DNA of 64,000 nucleotides, taken from Bog-756 sp963730685 (GTDB taxonomy: Bacteria; Actinomycetota; Acidimicrobiia; Acidimicrobiales; RAAP-2). The stretch is taken from assembly GCA_963730685.1 (NCBI GenBank), contig CAVSSP010000001.1, forward strand, positions 1,736,001 through 1,800,000, in the 5' to 3' direction. Below are positions 48,705-58,136 of this stretch, one piece after another. Both the position numbers and the translations under genes were made by a program. The notes beneath the pieces were generated by a model, which worked only from the letters and a program-made list of their open reading frames with translations, was not told where the DNA came from and made no database searches. Each line of letters starts with the position of its first letter. The stretch's first letter is position 1.

Positions 48705-50225
48705 TCAGAACTCGGTGAAGGCCTGGATCGAGACCACGCGGTTGCGGCCGGTCTCCTTGGCCCGGTACAGCGCCTGGTCCGCCCGCTCGATGAACGAGGT
48801 GGCATCCTCGACGCCGTCCCAGCTGGTCAGCCCGGCCGACAGGGTGACGGGGAACTCCGAGGTGGAGTCGCGGCCACCGGTGCGGAGGGTCTCGAGGAGG
48901 TGGTGGCCGCCGACGAGGTCGGTATCGGGCATGATGAGGCAGAATTCCTCGCCCCCGTAGCGCGCCACCAGGTCCTGGCCGCGGATGTTCGACACCATGA
49001 CGGCGGCGATGGACCGCAACAGCGTGTCTCCGGCCACGTGTCCGTACTGGTCGTTGTACAGCTTGAAGTGGTCGAGGTCGATCATGGCCACGCTCAGCGG
49101 CGTCTCGCGGCGGAGGGCGTGGGCCATCTCCATCTCGATCCGCTCGAACATGCTTCGCCGGTTGGCCAGTCCGGTCAGCGGATCGGTCCGACTCTCGGCA
49201 TGCAGGCCGCTCACGAAGTTGGCCCGACTGGCAACCCGGAGGAACGCCGACGCCAGCATGCCGGCTGCCTCGTCCGCCTGATGGGGGGACCGGACCTCGA
49301 CGTCGAGACGGCTCACCACCATGACCAACTCGCCGTCAGCGCAGAACCCGACGGGGATGGCGCAGTGCGAATCGGTGATGACGGGCGCGTCGGCCCGCAG
49401 GGCCTGCCCCAGTTGCGGTAGCTCGGCGAGGTCGAGAACCGTCTGCGGCTCGGCATGCCATGCCACCAGGGGAAGGTAGCCCCCGTTGCGACCGTTGCGG
49501 GCGAACACCACGACGTTGTGGGCCGGCAGGACATCGTTGACCAGCGGAAGGCCGCGCTCGAAGACGCGCCGCACGATGGCGGTGCTCGATTCGGCACCGC
49601 TCGGGTCGGGATCGGCGAACGCCTCGTTGAGGGCATCGATGGCGGCTCGGAAGTTGACCGTCCCGTTCAAGGCGCCGACGGTGCGGGCGACGATCCAGGT
49701 GATCAGCAGGACCGTGGCCGACGCCACGATGACGGCGGAGGTGAGATCCGTGCCGCGCAGCCCCTGCGCCCAGCTCACGATGACCACCAGGACCACGGCG
49801 TAACCGTCGACGGCGATCCTCATCCCCCGATCGCCGATGATGGACACCAGCGTGACGCCGACCAGCACCGCAGGAGTGAGGACCCCGAAGCGCTGATCGG
49901 ATCCGAGGGCGATCAATCCCAGCGCCGACATGGCCAGGCACACCACGACGAACACGGTGTTGGCCTGCCCGCCGGTGCCGGACTTGCCCTTGGTGATGGC
50001 CACGAAGAAGGCCAGGTACACGGCGGACACGAAGAAACATGCCGCCGCGCCGGCCAGGTAGCTCCAACGGACCTGGTGATGACCGATGAGGACGGCCGCC
50101 ACCAGGACAGGGACCGCGACCGACTCGGCGATCAGCCCGGAAACGAGGCCCTCGTGGACCTGGCGCGGCGTGGGGTGGGCCAGGTCGAATCTCACGGAAG
50201 CGTTATCGGCCACCGGCCGGCGCAT
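48705..50225 (-). CDS. membrane-bound diguanylate cyclase (GGDEF domain)
   Basis: 506 residues from ATG 50225. Six or so transmembrane segments occupy residues about 25-190 (VAVPVLVAAVLIGHHQ, AACFFVSAVYLAFFVAITKG, ITWIVARTVGALNG). A GAF-like region follows, then GGDEF: DPLTGLANRRSMFERIE, VAMIDLDHFKLYNDQYGHVAGD, VARYGGEEFCLIMPD, ADQALYRAKETGRNRV. GGEEF is the active form, so it should make c-di-GMP from GTP. No EAL domain or evident I-site RxxD before GGEEF. A TACGGT box in the gap to the MFS gene may be its promoter. Confidence 0.9.
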   Translation of the reverse strand: MRRPVADNASVRFDLAHPTPRQVHEGLVSGLIAESVAVPVLVAAVLIGHHQVRWSYLAGAAACFFVSAVYLAFFVAITKGKSGTGGQANTVFVVVCLAMSALGLIALGSDQRFGVLTPAVLVGVTLVSIIGDRGMRIAVDGYAVVLVVIVSWAQGLRGTDLTSAVIVASATVLLITWIVARTVGALNGTVNFRAAIDALNEAFADPDPSGAESSTAIVRRVFERGLPLVNDVLPAHNVVVFARNGRNGGYLPLVAWHAEPQTVLDLAELPQLGQALRADAPVITDSHCAIPVGFCADGELVMVVSRLDVEVRSPHQADEAAGMLASAFLRVASRANFVSGLHAESRTDPLTGLANRRSMFERIEMEMAHALRRETPLSVAMIDLDHFKLYNDQYGHVAGDTLLRSIAAVMVSNIRGQDLVARYGGEEFCLIMPDTDLVGGHHLLETLRTGGRDSTSEFPVTLSAGLTSWDGVEDATSFIERADQALYRAKETGRNRVVSIQAFTEF

Positions 50226-50305
50226 CTTGACCGCTGCGGTCACCGTGCGTGGAGGGCCCGAGGCGGGAGGCCCCACAACCCTCACCGTAAGGCTAAACTT
50301 GAAGG

Positions 50306-51943
50306 TTAGGGTTCGGCATCGGCAGTCAGCGACCGGCGGGGCAACATCCCCGTGAAGAACAGGCCGACCACGGTCAACAGGGCGACCAGCCACAGTGCCG
50401 TGCGGAGCCCGAGGAGGCGGGCGGACGCGTTTTCGGCCACCACGGCGTCCTGCTCAGCCGGGGTCAGGTCGGTGTCCCCGAGTGCCGCACGGAGGTCGCT
50501 GTCGGAGATGAAGGGCACACCGTTCTCGAGTTGGACGGTGGCCTTGGCGGTCACGTCTGCGGGGATGGCGGCATTGTGGGACGCCCCTTCGAGGAAGCCG
50601 GTGGTCAGACTGGCGATCAGGACCGCGCCGACCAGGGCGGTACCCAGCGACGCGCCGAGGTTGGTGAACGTGTTCTGCAGTCCGCCCACCTCTGCGCTCT
50701 GGTCGTCGGGCATGGCCGAGACGGTGACGGCTCCGAGTTGGGATGCCAGCGCCCCTATGCCGAGCCCGACCAGCGCCATCGGGATGAGGACGATGCCGGC
50801 GTTGGCGCCGGGGTCCAATCCGCCGACCAGCACGAGGGTGCCGGCCAGCATCGACAGCATTCCGAGCCGCACCACCAACCGCGGGGAGGCCCGCGGCGCC
50901 AGCCTGGGGATGATCAGCGCCGATGCCAGCAGCGTCAGCGACAGGGGCAGGAGTCTCAGACCTGTCTGCAGCGCACTCAGCTCGAGGACGACCGAGAGGA
51001 AGAGCGGGATCGTGAAGAAGATGCCCGACTGGACCAGGAACTGGAAGAAGAAGGCGACCAGACCGCCGGTCATCTGCACGCTCTTGAACATGGTGAGTCG
51101 GATCAGCGGCTCGCCCCCGGTCTGTTCCAGATGGCTCTCCCAGGCCAGGAGCGCGCCGATGACCAGGAGACCGCCGAGGACCAACCACACCACCGGCGAT
51201 ACCCCCAGCAGCGACGGGCCGCTGGGCTTCGGCTTGACGAACCCCCACACCCCGGACCTCAGGATGCCGAAGACGGTGAGCGACAACCCCACGATGGACA
51301 GCAGGGCCCCCACGAAGTCGAACGACACCCGTGCCTCGGGCACCGTGTCCTTGATGCGCCGAACACACAACAAGATGACGGCAACGATGACGACCTCTCC
51401 GACGAACACCCAGCGCCAAGAGGCGAAGGTGGTCACCGCACCACCCACCAACGGTCCGGCGGCGACGGCGATGGCGCCCGCGGCGGCGATGAGTCCATAG
51501 GCGCCAGACCGTCGCTCGCGGGGGAAGTTCCCGGCCACGAGCGCCACGATGGCGGGCATGATCAGGGCGGCCCCGAGCCCCTCGAGGCCGGACCATCCGA
51601 TGATCAGCACGGTGAGATTGGGTGACAGCGCGGTGAGCAGCGAGCCGGTGGCGTAGACGACGAGTCCGATGGCGAAGGCGCGGCGGCGCCCGATCAACGC
51701 ACCGATCTTGCCCCCGGTGATCATGAACGCCGCCATCACGAGGGTGTAGAGGGTGATGGCGGTCTGGATCCCGGTGACCGTGGTGCCGAGGTCGTTGGCC
51801 ACCTGACGGATGGAGACGTTCATCACCGACGTGTCCAGCGTCATCAGGAACTGCGCCGAGGCCAGGATCAACAAGACCGCCGACCCCCGCCCCGACCCGG
51901 TGGACGGCGCGGTCAGGGCCTCACCCGAATGGTCGTTCTGCAC
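50306..51943 (-). CDS. MFS transporter, DHA2 (14-TM) drug exporter type
   Basis: 545 residues with about 14 hydrophobic segments. Motif A-like GGKIGALIGRRRAFAIGLVVY, motif C-like AAGAIAVAAGPLVGGAVTTFASWRWVF, and FLMTLDTSVMNVSIRQVANDLG (the D-x-x-x-x-N pattern of DHA2 exporters). Probably a proton-driven efflux pump for hydrophobic compounds. GTG start at 51943 set by TAGGTT six nt upstream. Confidence 0.92.
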   Translation of the reverse strand: MQNDHSGEALTAPSTGSGRGSAVLLILASAQFLMTLDTSVMNVSIRQVANDLGTTVTGIQTAITLYTLVMAAFMITGGKIGALIGRRRAFAIGLVVYATGSLLTALSPNLTVLIIGWSGLEGLGAALIMPAIVALVAGNFPRERRSGAYGLIAAAGAIAVAAGPLVGGAVTTFASWRWVFVGEVVIVAVILLCVRRIKDTVPEARVSFDFVGALLSIVGLSLTVFGILRSGVWGFVKPKPSGPSLLGVSPVVWLVLGGLLVIGALLAWESHLEQTGGEPLIRLTMFKSVQMTGGLVAFFFQFLVQSGIFFTIPLFLSVVLELSALQTGLRLLPLSLTLLASALIIPRLAPRASPRLVVRLGMLSMLAGTLVLVGGLDPGANAGIVLIPMALVGLGIGALASQLGAVTVSAMPDDQSAEVGGLQNTFTNLGASLGTALVGAVLIASLTTGFLEGASHNAAIPADVTAKATVQLENGVPFISDSDLRAALGDTDLTPAEQDAVVAENASARLLGLRTALWLVALLTVVGLFFTGMLPRRSLTADAEP

Positions 51944-51949
51944 GTTGAG

Positions 51950-51955
51950 AACCTA
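51950..51955 (-). promoter_or_regulatory. -10 box TAGGTT of the DHA2 transporter gene (leaderless)
   Basis: Minus-strand TAGGTT, then CTCAAC and the GTG at 51943. Confidence 0.6.
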
Positions 51956-52020
51956 TCGTCGCCGGGGTCGCGGGCGCCGCCGAGCGTGCGTCGGGGTGGA
52001 GACCCCGCCGGTCGGGGCCT

Positions 52021-52293
52021 CTACTTGCCCGGGTTGATCCCTGCGCTCTTGAACATCCGGCGCAGATCGACGACCATCTGCTCGTCGATGTCATGACCTC
52101 GTGGCACGTCGAAGGTCTCGGTTTCGGACCCGAGCGTCACGTGGTAGCGCCCGTCGTGCTCTCGGACCGTGTCGGCAACGGCCTCGAGGAGGGACAGGAC
52201 GTCGTGCCACTGGATGTTGTGGCTGACCGGGTGTTGGAAGATCTTCTCCAGCGTGGCCCGGTGGTGCCCGTCCAATTTCGTGTCGTCGGCCAC
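52021..52293 (-). CDS. HicA-like small protein
   Basis: 90 residues: LDGHHRATLEKIFQHPVSHNIQWHDVLSLL, EHDGRYHVTLGSETETFDVPRGHDIDEQMVVDLRRM. It resembles a HicA-like dsRBD fold family found widely in actinobacteria (basal helix, beta sheet, conserved His). No HicB-like antitoxin gene is adjacent, so it may not be a toxin-antitoxin component. AGGAGC upstream supports the GTG start. Confidence 0.65.
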   Translation of the reverse strand: MADDTKLDGHHRATLEKIFQHPVSHNIQWHDVLSLLEAVADTVREHDGRYHVTLGSETETFDVPRGHDIDEQMVVDLRRMFKSAGINPGK

Positions 52294-52443
52294 GTGGTGC
52301 TCCTGAGGTCTCGAGCGGGGCCGACGGCCCGGCCTACTCGCCGGGGTCCTGCGGCAGGTCGGGGTGAGGTCATGCTCTGAGGGTCCGACCCCGGCCCACG
52401 CTACCGCGGCCGCCCGTCCGGTCGGAACGGGGGGAGCGAACCG

Positions 52444-54033
52444 TCAGACGCCGGGGGCCCGGGCTGCTGGCGGGTGGGGGGTCGGGGGCGGGTCGGAGGG
52501 GTGGGACGGGGGATGGGGGACCGAGGAGAGCGGGCTGGCCACGTCTTCGAGGGACTGGCCTTCGGCGTCGACGCCGAGGAAGATCTCGACGACGCCACCG
52601 AGCAGCATCACCGCCGCACCGATGAGGTACCCGATGAACAGCCTGGAATGGTCGTCGCCGTTCCCGATCAGCAGCCCGTACAGCCACGGGCCGAAGGCGC
52701 CGAAGCTCTGTGCGATGGCGAAGAACACGGCGATGGCCTTGGCCCGAACCTCCACGGGGAAGATCTCGCTGACTGTGAGATAGGCGGCGCTGGCACCGGC
52801 TGAGGCGAAGAAGAAGATGACACACCAACAGGCGGTCTGGGTCACCGCGTCGAGCGCACCGGCCTCGAAGAGGAAGGCGCTGATCGCCAGCAGGGAGCCG
52901 GCCACCAGGTAGGTCCCCGAGATCATCCTGCGCCGGCCGATGGAGTCGAACAGGTGTCCGAGCGTGAGCGGTCCGATGAGGTTGCCGAGGGCGAAGAAGA
53001 TGTAATAGTACGCGGTGTCGGTGGACGGGACGCTGTAGATCTTGGTCAGCACCAGGGCGTAGGTGAAGAAGATGGCGTTGTAGAGGAACGACTGTGTGAT
53101 CATGAGCGTGGCTCCGAGGAGGGACCGTCTGGGGTACCGCGAGAACAGGGTGCGGGCCAGGGCGACGAACCCGATGTCGGTGGCAGGGGTGATCTCGATG
53201 GCTTTGGTGTCGTCGATCTCGCCGAGGGTGCCTCCCGAGTCCTCGGTGGCCAGTTCGATCTCGCGCACGGCCGCCTCGGCCTCCCTCTCGCGCCCGTGCA
53301 TGAGCAACCAGCGGGGGCTCTCGGGCAGGTTCTTCCGGACGAAGAGGATGACGAAGCCGAGTACCGGCCCGAACAGGAATGCCACCCGCCACGAATAGCT
53401 GACCGATAGGTGGTTGACCACGAGCAGCGTGAGCACGGTGCCTATGAGCGCTCCGCCCCAGTAGGTCCCGTTGACGGCGATGTCGACGCGTCCGCGGTAC
53501 TTGGCCGGGATCAGCTCGTCGATGGCCGAGTTGATGGCGGCGTACTCCCCGCCGATCCCCATCCCGGCGATGAATCGGGAGACCCACAACCAGTACACCC
53601 AGAACTCCGAGTGACCGAAGGTCAGCGCGCTCAGGAACCCTCCGAATAGATAGACACCCAACGTGATCAAGAACAGATTTCGGCGCCCCCACTTGTCCGA
53701 CAGGCGGCCGAAGAAGAGTGCACCGAAGACCTCGCCGAGCAGGTAGACCGTCCCCACTGCGAACGACACGCTCGCCGAGGACAGGTTCAGGGCCTGTTTG
53801 CTGCTGATGAGGCTGGTGACGTTGCTGGCGATGGTGATCTCGAGGCCGTCGAGCACCCATGCCACCCCGAGTGCGACCACCAGCATGGTGTGGAAGCGGG
53901 ACCAGCCGAGCCGGTCCAGCCGCGCCGGAATCAGGCTTCGGATCGTACCGTCGGAACCTGTTGTACCTGTGGTCTCCTCGCGGTGATCGCCTCCGTCCGC
54001 TCGATCCGGAGCCTCGCGCTGCACGGTTGTCAC
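52444..54033 (-). CDS. MFS transporter, sugar/metabolite:H+ symporter type
   Basis: 529 residues, 12 transmembrane segments with a central loop. Motifs: WVLDGLEITIASNVTSL, FFGRLSDKWGRRNLFLIT (D-x-x-GRR), FIAGMGIGGEYAAINSAI, PESPRWLLMHGR and GHLFDSIGRRRMISGTY. These resemble the aromatic-acid/metabolite:H+ symporter (MhpT/ShiA-like) branch. The C-terminal 50 residues are Pro/Ser-rich. GTG at 54033 is a reasonable start; the frame continues upstream for 22 unconserved residues. Substrate unknown. Confidence 0.88.
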   Translation of the reverse strand: MTTVQREAPDRADGGDHREETTGTTGSDGTIRSLIPARLDRLGWSRFHTMLVVALGVAWVLDGLEITIASNVTSLISSKQALNLSSASVSFAVGTVYLLGEVFGALFFGRLSDKWGRRNLFLITLGVYLFGGFLSALTFGHSEFWVYWLWVSRFIAGMGIGGEYAAINSAIDELIPAKYRGRVDIAVNGTYWGGALIGTVLTLLVVNHLSVSYSWRVAFLFGPVLGFVILFVRKNLPESPRWLLMHGREREAEAAVREIELATEDSGGTLGEIDDTKAIEITPATDIGFVALARTLFSRYPRRSLLGATLMITQSFLYNAIFFTYALVLTKIYSVPSTDTAYYYIFFALGNLIGPLTLGHLFDSIGRRRMISGTYLVAGSLLAISAFLFEAGALDAVTQTACWCVIFFFASAGASAAYLTVSEIFPVEVRAKAIAVFFAIAQSFGAFGPWLYGLLIGNGDDHSRLFIGYLIGAAVMLLGGVVEIFLGVDAEGQSLEDVASPLSSVPHPPSHPSDPPPTPHPPAARAPGV

Positions 54034-54120
54034 ATCACACCCCCTGGTCGTCTGGGGCGAATGGATACCCGCGGCATTCTGATGACAAACGCAGCCCATT
54101 GCGGCAGCCGCTCTCCGGCG

Positions 54121-54993
54121 TCAGCTCCCACCGTTCCGGTGCTCGTGCACCATGTCGGCCATACGGCGGGCGAAGGTGTGGACGTCGCCGGGCCAGCGGG
54201 CCGAGAGGTAGTTGCCGTCTCTCACCACGAATGCCGGCCGACGGTCCTCGGGGCTGTCCCGATGGCGCCCGTCTTGCTTCAACCGGGCGTCGGGATCGTC
54301 GGGATCGACGTCGACGAAGTCGGATTCCTTGGCGAGGGATCGGGTCACCTCCTGCTGCACCGACGCATAGCCCGCCGGTTGCCCCGGCTCCTCCGGGTAG
54401 GTGCGGTAGTAGCCGGGGTCCCAGAACCGGCTGAGCCGGGCGACCCGCCATGCCCGACCTTCGAGCGACCACGTCAGCGCGGTGGTCTTCCGGCCGTAGA
54501 GCACAGATCGGCCGGTACGGGGGTCGATGCTGCGGGCCGCCAGCACGACCCCGTGGCAGATCGCCCCGACCGGCAGTCCGAGGTGGAAGGCCTCGACGGT
54601 CACGTCGTGAAGGGTGGTGCTCTCGAGGTACGGACGCATTCCCCGGGCGTGCCCCCCCGGGAGCAGGAGACCGTCGACGGTGGCGAGATCGACGTCGTCC
54701 CACGTGGATGGGCGGGTGAACTCGTCGGCGGCGACGAGACTGGCGTATGCGGAGCGGCCGCGTCGATCTGCCCTCAGGACGCGTCCGACCGCAGTCAGGC
54801 GCGAGACGCCCGGCAAGAATCCCCATGGGTCGAGGCCCCGCCCGGAGACCATCAGATCGTCGGCGCTCCCGGCCCCACCGCTCTGCGTGGCGAATTGCAC
54901 GGTGTGGCCGCGGCGCCGCAGCACGCTCCAACTCACGGCTACCTCGGTCGGATCGAAGTCGGTGTCCGGGATCGGGATCAGCACGACCGCCAC
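54121..54993 (-). CDS. DJ-1/PfpI family protein
   Basis: 290 residues: VAVVLIPIPDTDFDPTEVAVSW at the start, DGLLLPGGHARGMRPYLES, VGAICHGVVLAARS with the nucleophile Cys in the elbow (A-I-C-H-G), and RPAFVVRDGNYLSARWPGD. The class I amidotransferase-like superfamily includes proteases, chaperones and glyoxalases. The helical insert at residues 55-85 is larger than in core DJ-1. GTG at 54993 has AGGAGG 5-6 nt upstream, which decides over the in-frame GTG at 55008. Confidence 0.85.
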   Translation of the reverse strand: MAVVLIPIPDTDFDPTEVAVSWSVLRRRGHTVQFATQSGGAGSADDLMVSGRGLDPWGFLPGVSRLTAVGRVLRADRRGRSAYASLVAADEFTRPSTWDDVDLATVDGLLLPGGHARGMRPYLESTTLHDVTVEAFHLGLPVGAICHGVVLAARSIDPRTGRSVLYGRKTTALTWSLEGRAWRVARLSRFWDPGYYRTYPEEPGQPAGYASVQQEVTRSLAKESDFVDVDPDDPDARLKQDGRHRDSPEDRRPAFVVRDGNYLSARWPGDVHTFARRMADMVHEHRNGGS

Positions 54994-55224
54994 TGTTCCT
55001 CCTGTCACCGGTCCGACGGCTGGTCGCCCAGCGGTCGTGACGACTGTACGGGTGCGGTCATCGGGTGGTCAACGAGACCGGGCCGCCCATCGGGATACGA
55101 CTGGTAGGTAAAACGCGAAAACAGTATCGGGGTGGAGGTGCGCAGCAGCGGGAGGCGCAGCAGCGGGAGGCGCAGCAACGGGAGGGCGCAGCAACGGGGC
55201 GAAGGGTGGGGAACTATGAACCAG
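54994..55224. other. intergenic region upstream of the DJ-1 gene and downstream of tRNA-Gly
   Basis: 231 nt without a convincing gene. It contains a 15-bp repeat array (55139-55198). Confidence 0.5.
55139..55198. repeat. 15-bp tandem repeat
   Basis: Four imperfect copies of GCGCAGCAGCGGGAG (variants with AACGG and an extra G), noncoding, just downstream of tRNA-Gly on the minus strand. Confidence 0.8.
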
Positions 55225-55295
55225 AGCGGCTGAAGGGGATCGAACCCTCGTCATCTGCTTGGAAGGCAGAGGCTCTACCATTGAGCTACAGCCGC
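55225..55295 (-). tRNA. tRNA-Gly (anticodon UCC)
   Basis: The minus strand folds as a cloverleaf: acceptor GCGGCTG/CAGCCGC, D arm AGCTCAATGGTAGAGC, anticodon stem-loop with CTTCCAA (anticodon TCC) and T arm GAGGGTTCGATCCCCTT, discriminator T. No CCA is encoded. It reads GGA/GGG codons. Confidence 0.95.
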
Positions 55296-55352
55296 AGTTG
55301 CCGGGCAGCCGGCCGGCGGCCGGACCACCCGAGATCAGCGGGACGTCACAGA

Positions 55353-56015
55353 CTAACCGGGCGGCCACAGGGGCTGGTCGACGGTGAACCCCACCGGGCG
55401 TCCCCATTGGTTCCGGAAGGAGACCTGGTGGGCCGGTCGCCGTGGAGCCACTGCCCATCGGCCCGTGGGATAGCCGAAGCTCACGCAGCAGGCCATCACC
55501 CACTGCTCGTCCCGGGGGACGCCCAGGATGTCGAACGCCTCGTCCGGGTGGAAGAAACCGAGGACCACGGTCAACGAACTGCCCACTCCCTCGGCCCGCG
55601 CCGCCAGCTGCGCGCTCCACACCGCGGGGAAGATCGACCCGCCGGTCGGATCGGCCTGGACGAACCCGAACAGGTACAGGGGCACGTCCTCGAAATGATC
55701 GGCGAGCCACTGGGCAGAACGCTGCATCTTGAGCATGCCGACACTCTCGGCAGCATCGGGGTCGGCTGCGGCGGCGGCCACGCGGTCGGCGTAGACGGTG
55801 TCCCACAGCTGGCCGATCGAGTCCCGGTAGAGCGGGCCGATCCGGGACAGCACGTCTTTGTCGTCGACGAGCAGGAAACGCCAGTTCTGGGTGTCACCAC
55901 CCGAAGGCGCCCGGATGGCGGCATCGAGGATCTTGGCTTGCACGTCGAGCGGCACCGGATCGGGCCGTACCCGTCGCATGGCCCTGGTGGTGTAAAGCGC
56001 TTCGTCGATATCCAC
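55353..56015 (-). CDS. nitroreductase family protein
   Basis: 220 residues, FMN-binding fold: DEALYTTRAMRRVRPDPVP (phosphate-binding Arg residues), AIRAPSGGDTQNWRFLLVDD, PAVWSAQLAARAEGVGSSLT and FFHPDEAFDILGVPRDEQWVMACCVSFGYP. It reduces electrophilic substrates with NAD(P)H; physiological substrate unknown. GTG at 56015 follows GAGGGGAG. An upstream GGTGGC repeat (about 56030-56053) lies in its 5' region. Confidence 0.9.
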   Translation of the reverse strand: MDIDEALYTTRAMRRVRPDPVPLDVQAKILDAAIRAPSGGDTQNWRFLLVDDKDVLSRIGPLYRDSIGQLWDTVYADRVAAAAADPDAAESVGMLKMQRSAQWLADHFEDVPLYLFGFVQADPTGGSIFPAVWSAQLAARAEGVGSSLTVVLGFFHPDEAFDILGVPRDEQWVMACCVSFGYPTGRWAVAPRRPAHQVSFRNQWGRPVGFTVDQPLWPPG

Positions 56016-56201
56016 GGACTACTCCCCTCGGTGGCGGTGGCGGTGGCGGTGGCTCAGGGCCTGGGAATGGCTCTCTCGGCCCCAGCACCGTAACCGCCGC
56101 CACCGGGGAGGGTGTCGCATCTCGGTGTTGGCGACCGTCCGATCCGCAATCCGGTGCCCGTGGTGGTCCGCGTCCGCGTGCGAGGGTGCTAAGCCGGTAC
56201 C

Positions 56202-57518
56202 GTGGCGAGCCGACCAGCCAGGACCCAGGGCGGTGACGCCTCTTTCGTGGGCACCTCCATGGAGCTGGAGACCGGGGCCATCGCCGCCGGTGGGGGCTGT
56301 GTGGCCCGGGCCGAGGACGGCCGCGTCGTCTTCGTCCGGCACGCGCTCCCCGGCGAGCGGGTGGTGGCGGTGGTGACGGCGGCGACATCGTCATTCCTGC
56401 GGGCCGACGCCGTCTCCGTCCTCCAGCCGTCGTCGGACCGGGTGGACCCGCCATGCCCGCACGCCGGCCCGGGCCGTTGCGGTGGGTGCGACTGGCAGCA
56501 CGTGGCACTCCCGGCCCAGCGTCGGCTGAAGGCGGCGCTGGTGGCTGAGCAACTGTCCCGCCTGGCCCGGATCGAGCGGGTTGTCGAGGTCGAAGAGGTC
56601 CCTGGCGCCCCGGACGGCCTGGGATGGCGGACCCGGATGCACTTCGCCGTCGACCGGTCGGGTCGGGTCGGACTCCACCGCCACCGTTCACACGACATCG
56701 AACCCATCGAGCACTGTCCCATCGCCAGTGCGGGCGTGGAGCGGCTCGGGGTGGAGGCCATCCTGTGGAGAGGCGCCCGCTCTGTCGAGGTGACCGCTGC
56801 CCCCGGCGGGAACACGGCGGTGATCTCGGTGGAGACGGGTCGGAACCGGCTGGCCGCCCGACCACCGGCCGGTGCCGGGGTGGTGGTGAACGGGCGCATG
56901 CGCAAACGTCCGACCCGGGTCCGGTTCGACGTGGCCGGTCACCGGTTCGAGGTCAGCGCCGGGGTCTTCTGGCAGGTGCATCCGGCGGCGACCCGCGTAT
57001 TGACGCGGTGCGTGCTGGAGGGACTGACGCCGGCGCCGGGGGAACGCGTCGCCGACCTCTATGCCGGGGCCGGCCTGTTCACGGTGCCCCTGGCCCATGC
57101 CGTCGGAGCGGGTGGATCGGTCGTGGCGGTGGAACGTAATGGACGGGCTTGTTCCGACGCGGTTCGCAACACTGCAGGGATGGGCCAGGTCTCGGTGGTG
57201 CGTGCCGACGTGACTGCGGCCCAGGTGGCGGCGCTGGGCCCCTGCGACCTGGTGGTCCTGGACCCGGCCCGGGAAGGTGCCGGTCAGGCCGTGCTGCGGG
57301 CCCTCGTCGGGTTGGACCCGGCTCCACGCCGGATCGCCTACGTCTCCTGTGACCCGGCGTCGTTCGCGCGCGACCTCCGGGTGGCGCTCGACGCCGGATG
57401 GGACCTGGGGTCCCTGCGAGCCTTCGACCTCTTCCCGATGACTGAGCACGTGGAGCTGGTGGCGATTTTGGACCGGCCGGCGCCCGTCCATCAGAACCAC
57501 GGAAACCGTCCGGGTTGA
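56202..57518 (+). CDS. TrmA/RlmD-family 5-methyluridine RNA methyltransferase
   Basis: Up to 438 residues. N-terminal TRAM domain (MELETGAIAAGGGCVARAEDG, LPGERVVAVVT), 4Fe-4S Cys set CPHAGPGRCGGCDW plus EHCPIAS, SAM-binding VADLYAGAGLFTVPLA, DPAREGAG, and the catalytic Cys/base in AYVSCDPASFARDL and MTEHVEL. It makes m5U in rRNA or tRNA. The start is uncertain: GTG 56202 overlaps a TACCGT (56198-56203); GTG 56250 or ATG 56259, just before the TRAM domain, may be the true start. Confidence 0.88.
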   Translation: MASRPARTQGGDASFVGTSMELETGAIAAGGGCVARAEDGRVVFVRHALPGERVVAVVTAATSSFLRADAVSVLQPSSDRVDPPCPHAGPGRCGGCDWQHVALPAQRRLKAALVAEQLSRLARIERVVEVEEVPGAPDGLGWRTRMHFAVDRSGRVGLHRHRSHDIEPIEHCPIASAGVERLGVEAILWRGARSVEVTAAPGGNTAVISVETGRNRLAARPPAGAGVVVNGRMRKRPTRVRFDVAGHRFEVSAGVFWQVHPAATRVLTRCVLEGLTPAPGERVADLYAGAGLFTVPLAHAVGAGGSVVAVERNGRACSDAVRNTAGMGQVSVVRADVTAAQVAALGPCDLVVLDPAREGAGQAVLRALVGLDPAPRRIAYVSCDPASFARDLRVALDAGWDLGSLRAFDLFPMTEHVELVAILDRPAPVHQNHGNRPG

Positions 57519-57543
57519 CCAGGGCATTCACGGGCGACGCTGC

Positions 57544-57549
57544 TACTGT
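57544..57549 (+). promoter_or_regulatory. -10 box TACTGT of the lipoprotein gene (leaderless)
   Basis: TACTGT, six nt (CGGCCC), then GTG at 57556. Confidence 0.65.
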
Positions 57550-57555
57550 CGGCCC

Positions 57556-58098
57556 GTGCGTTGTCGAGTGCTGGCCGGTGTGGCACTGGGCATCCTGGTG
57601 ATCCTGGCGGGTTGCGGTGGCTCCTCCGCCGGGACCAGCGCCACGCCCACCACCCGGGCCCCGTTGCCGGCGGGAGCGACACCCTCCTCCATCTCGAAGC
57701 AGGTCTGCGCCCACGAGGCGGTCAAGGACATCGACAACGTCCTCGGCGAGAACGCGACCGTGTCGACTCCCACGTGGGTGGACCACCGGTACGAGTGTCG
57801 GTACGGCTACACCACCGGGGCGATGGACCTGTCGGTCAAGGAGCTGTCGAGCTGGGCCCAGACCTACGCCTACTTCGGATCGCTGGCCACGCGGTTGGGT
57901 CGGTCCCGAACGCTGCAGGGTCTGGGCCAGGGAGCGTTCCAGACGACCGACGGGTCGGTCGTGGTGCGGAAGGACTGGAAGGTCCTTCTGGTCGACACCA
58001 GCGGGCTCCCCGCCCAGTTCGGTGTCCCGCCCACCAGCTCGGGCGACGTGGCGGTGACGGTCGGGGATGTGATCCTCGGCTGCTGGGCCGGCGACTAG
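57556..58098 (+). CDS. hypothetical lipoprotein
   Basis: 180 residues. Signal peptide MRCRVLAGVALGILVILAGC with lipobox LAGC, then a Ser/Thr/Pro linker. The mature domain of about 140 residues contains ISKQVCAHEAVKDIDNVLG, YECRYGY and VGDVILGCWAGD; three Cys could form disulfides. No domain recognised. It would be exported and lipid-anchored. It converges on copA across a repeat-filled gap. Confidence 0.8.
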   Translation: MRCRVLAGVALGILVILAGCGGSSAGTSATPTTRAPLPAGATPSSISKQVCAHEAVKDIDNVLGENATVSTPTWVDHRYECRYGYTTGAMDLSVKELSSWAQTYAYFGSLATRLGRSRTLQGLGQGAFQTTDGSVVVRKDWKVLLVDTSGLPAQFGVPPTSSGDVAVTVGDVILGCWAGD

Positions 58099-58136
58099 GT
58101 CGTCGTCGGAACCACCCGCACGGGAACCCGCCCGAC

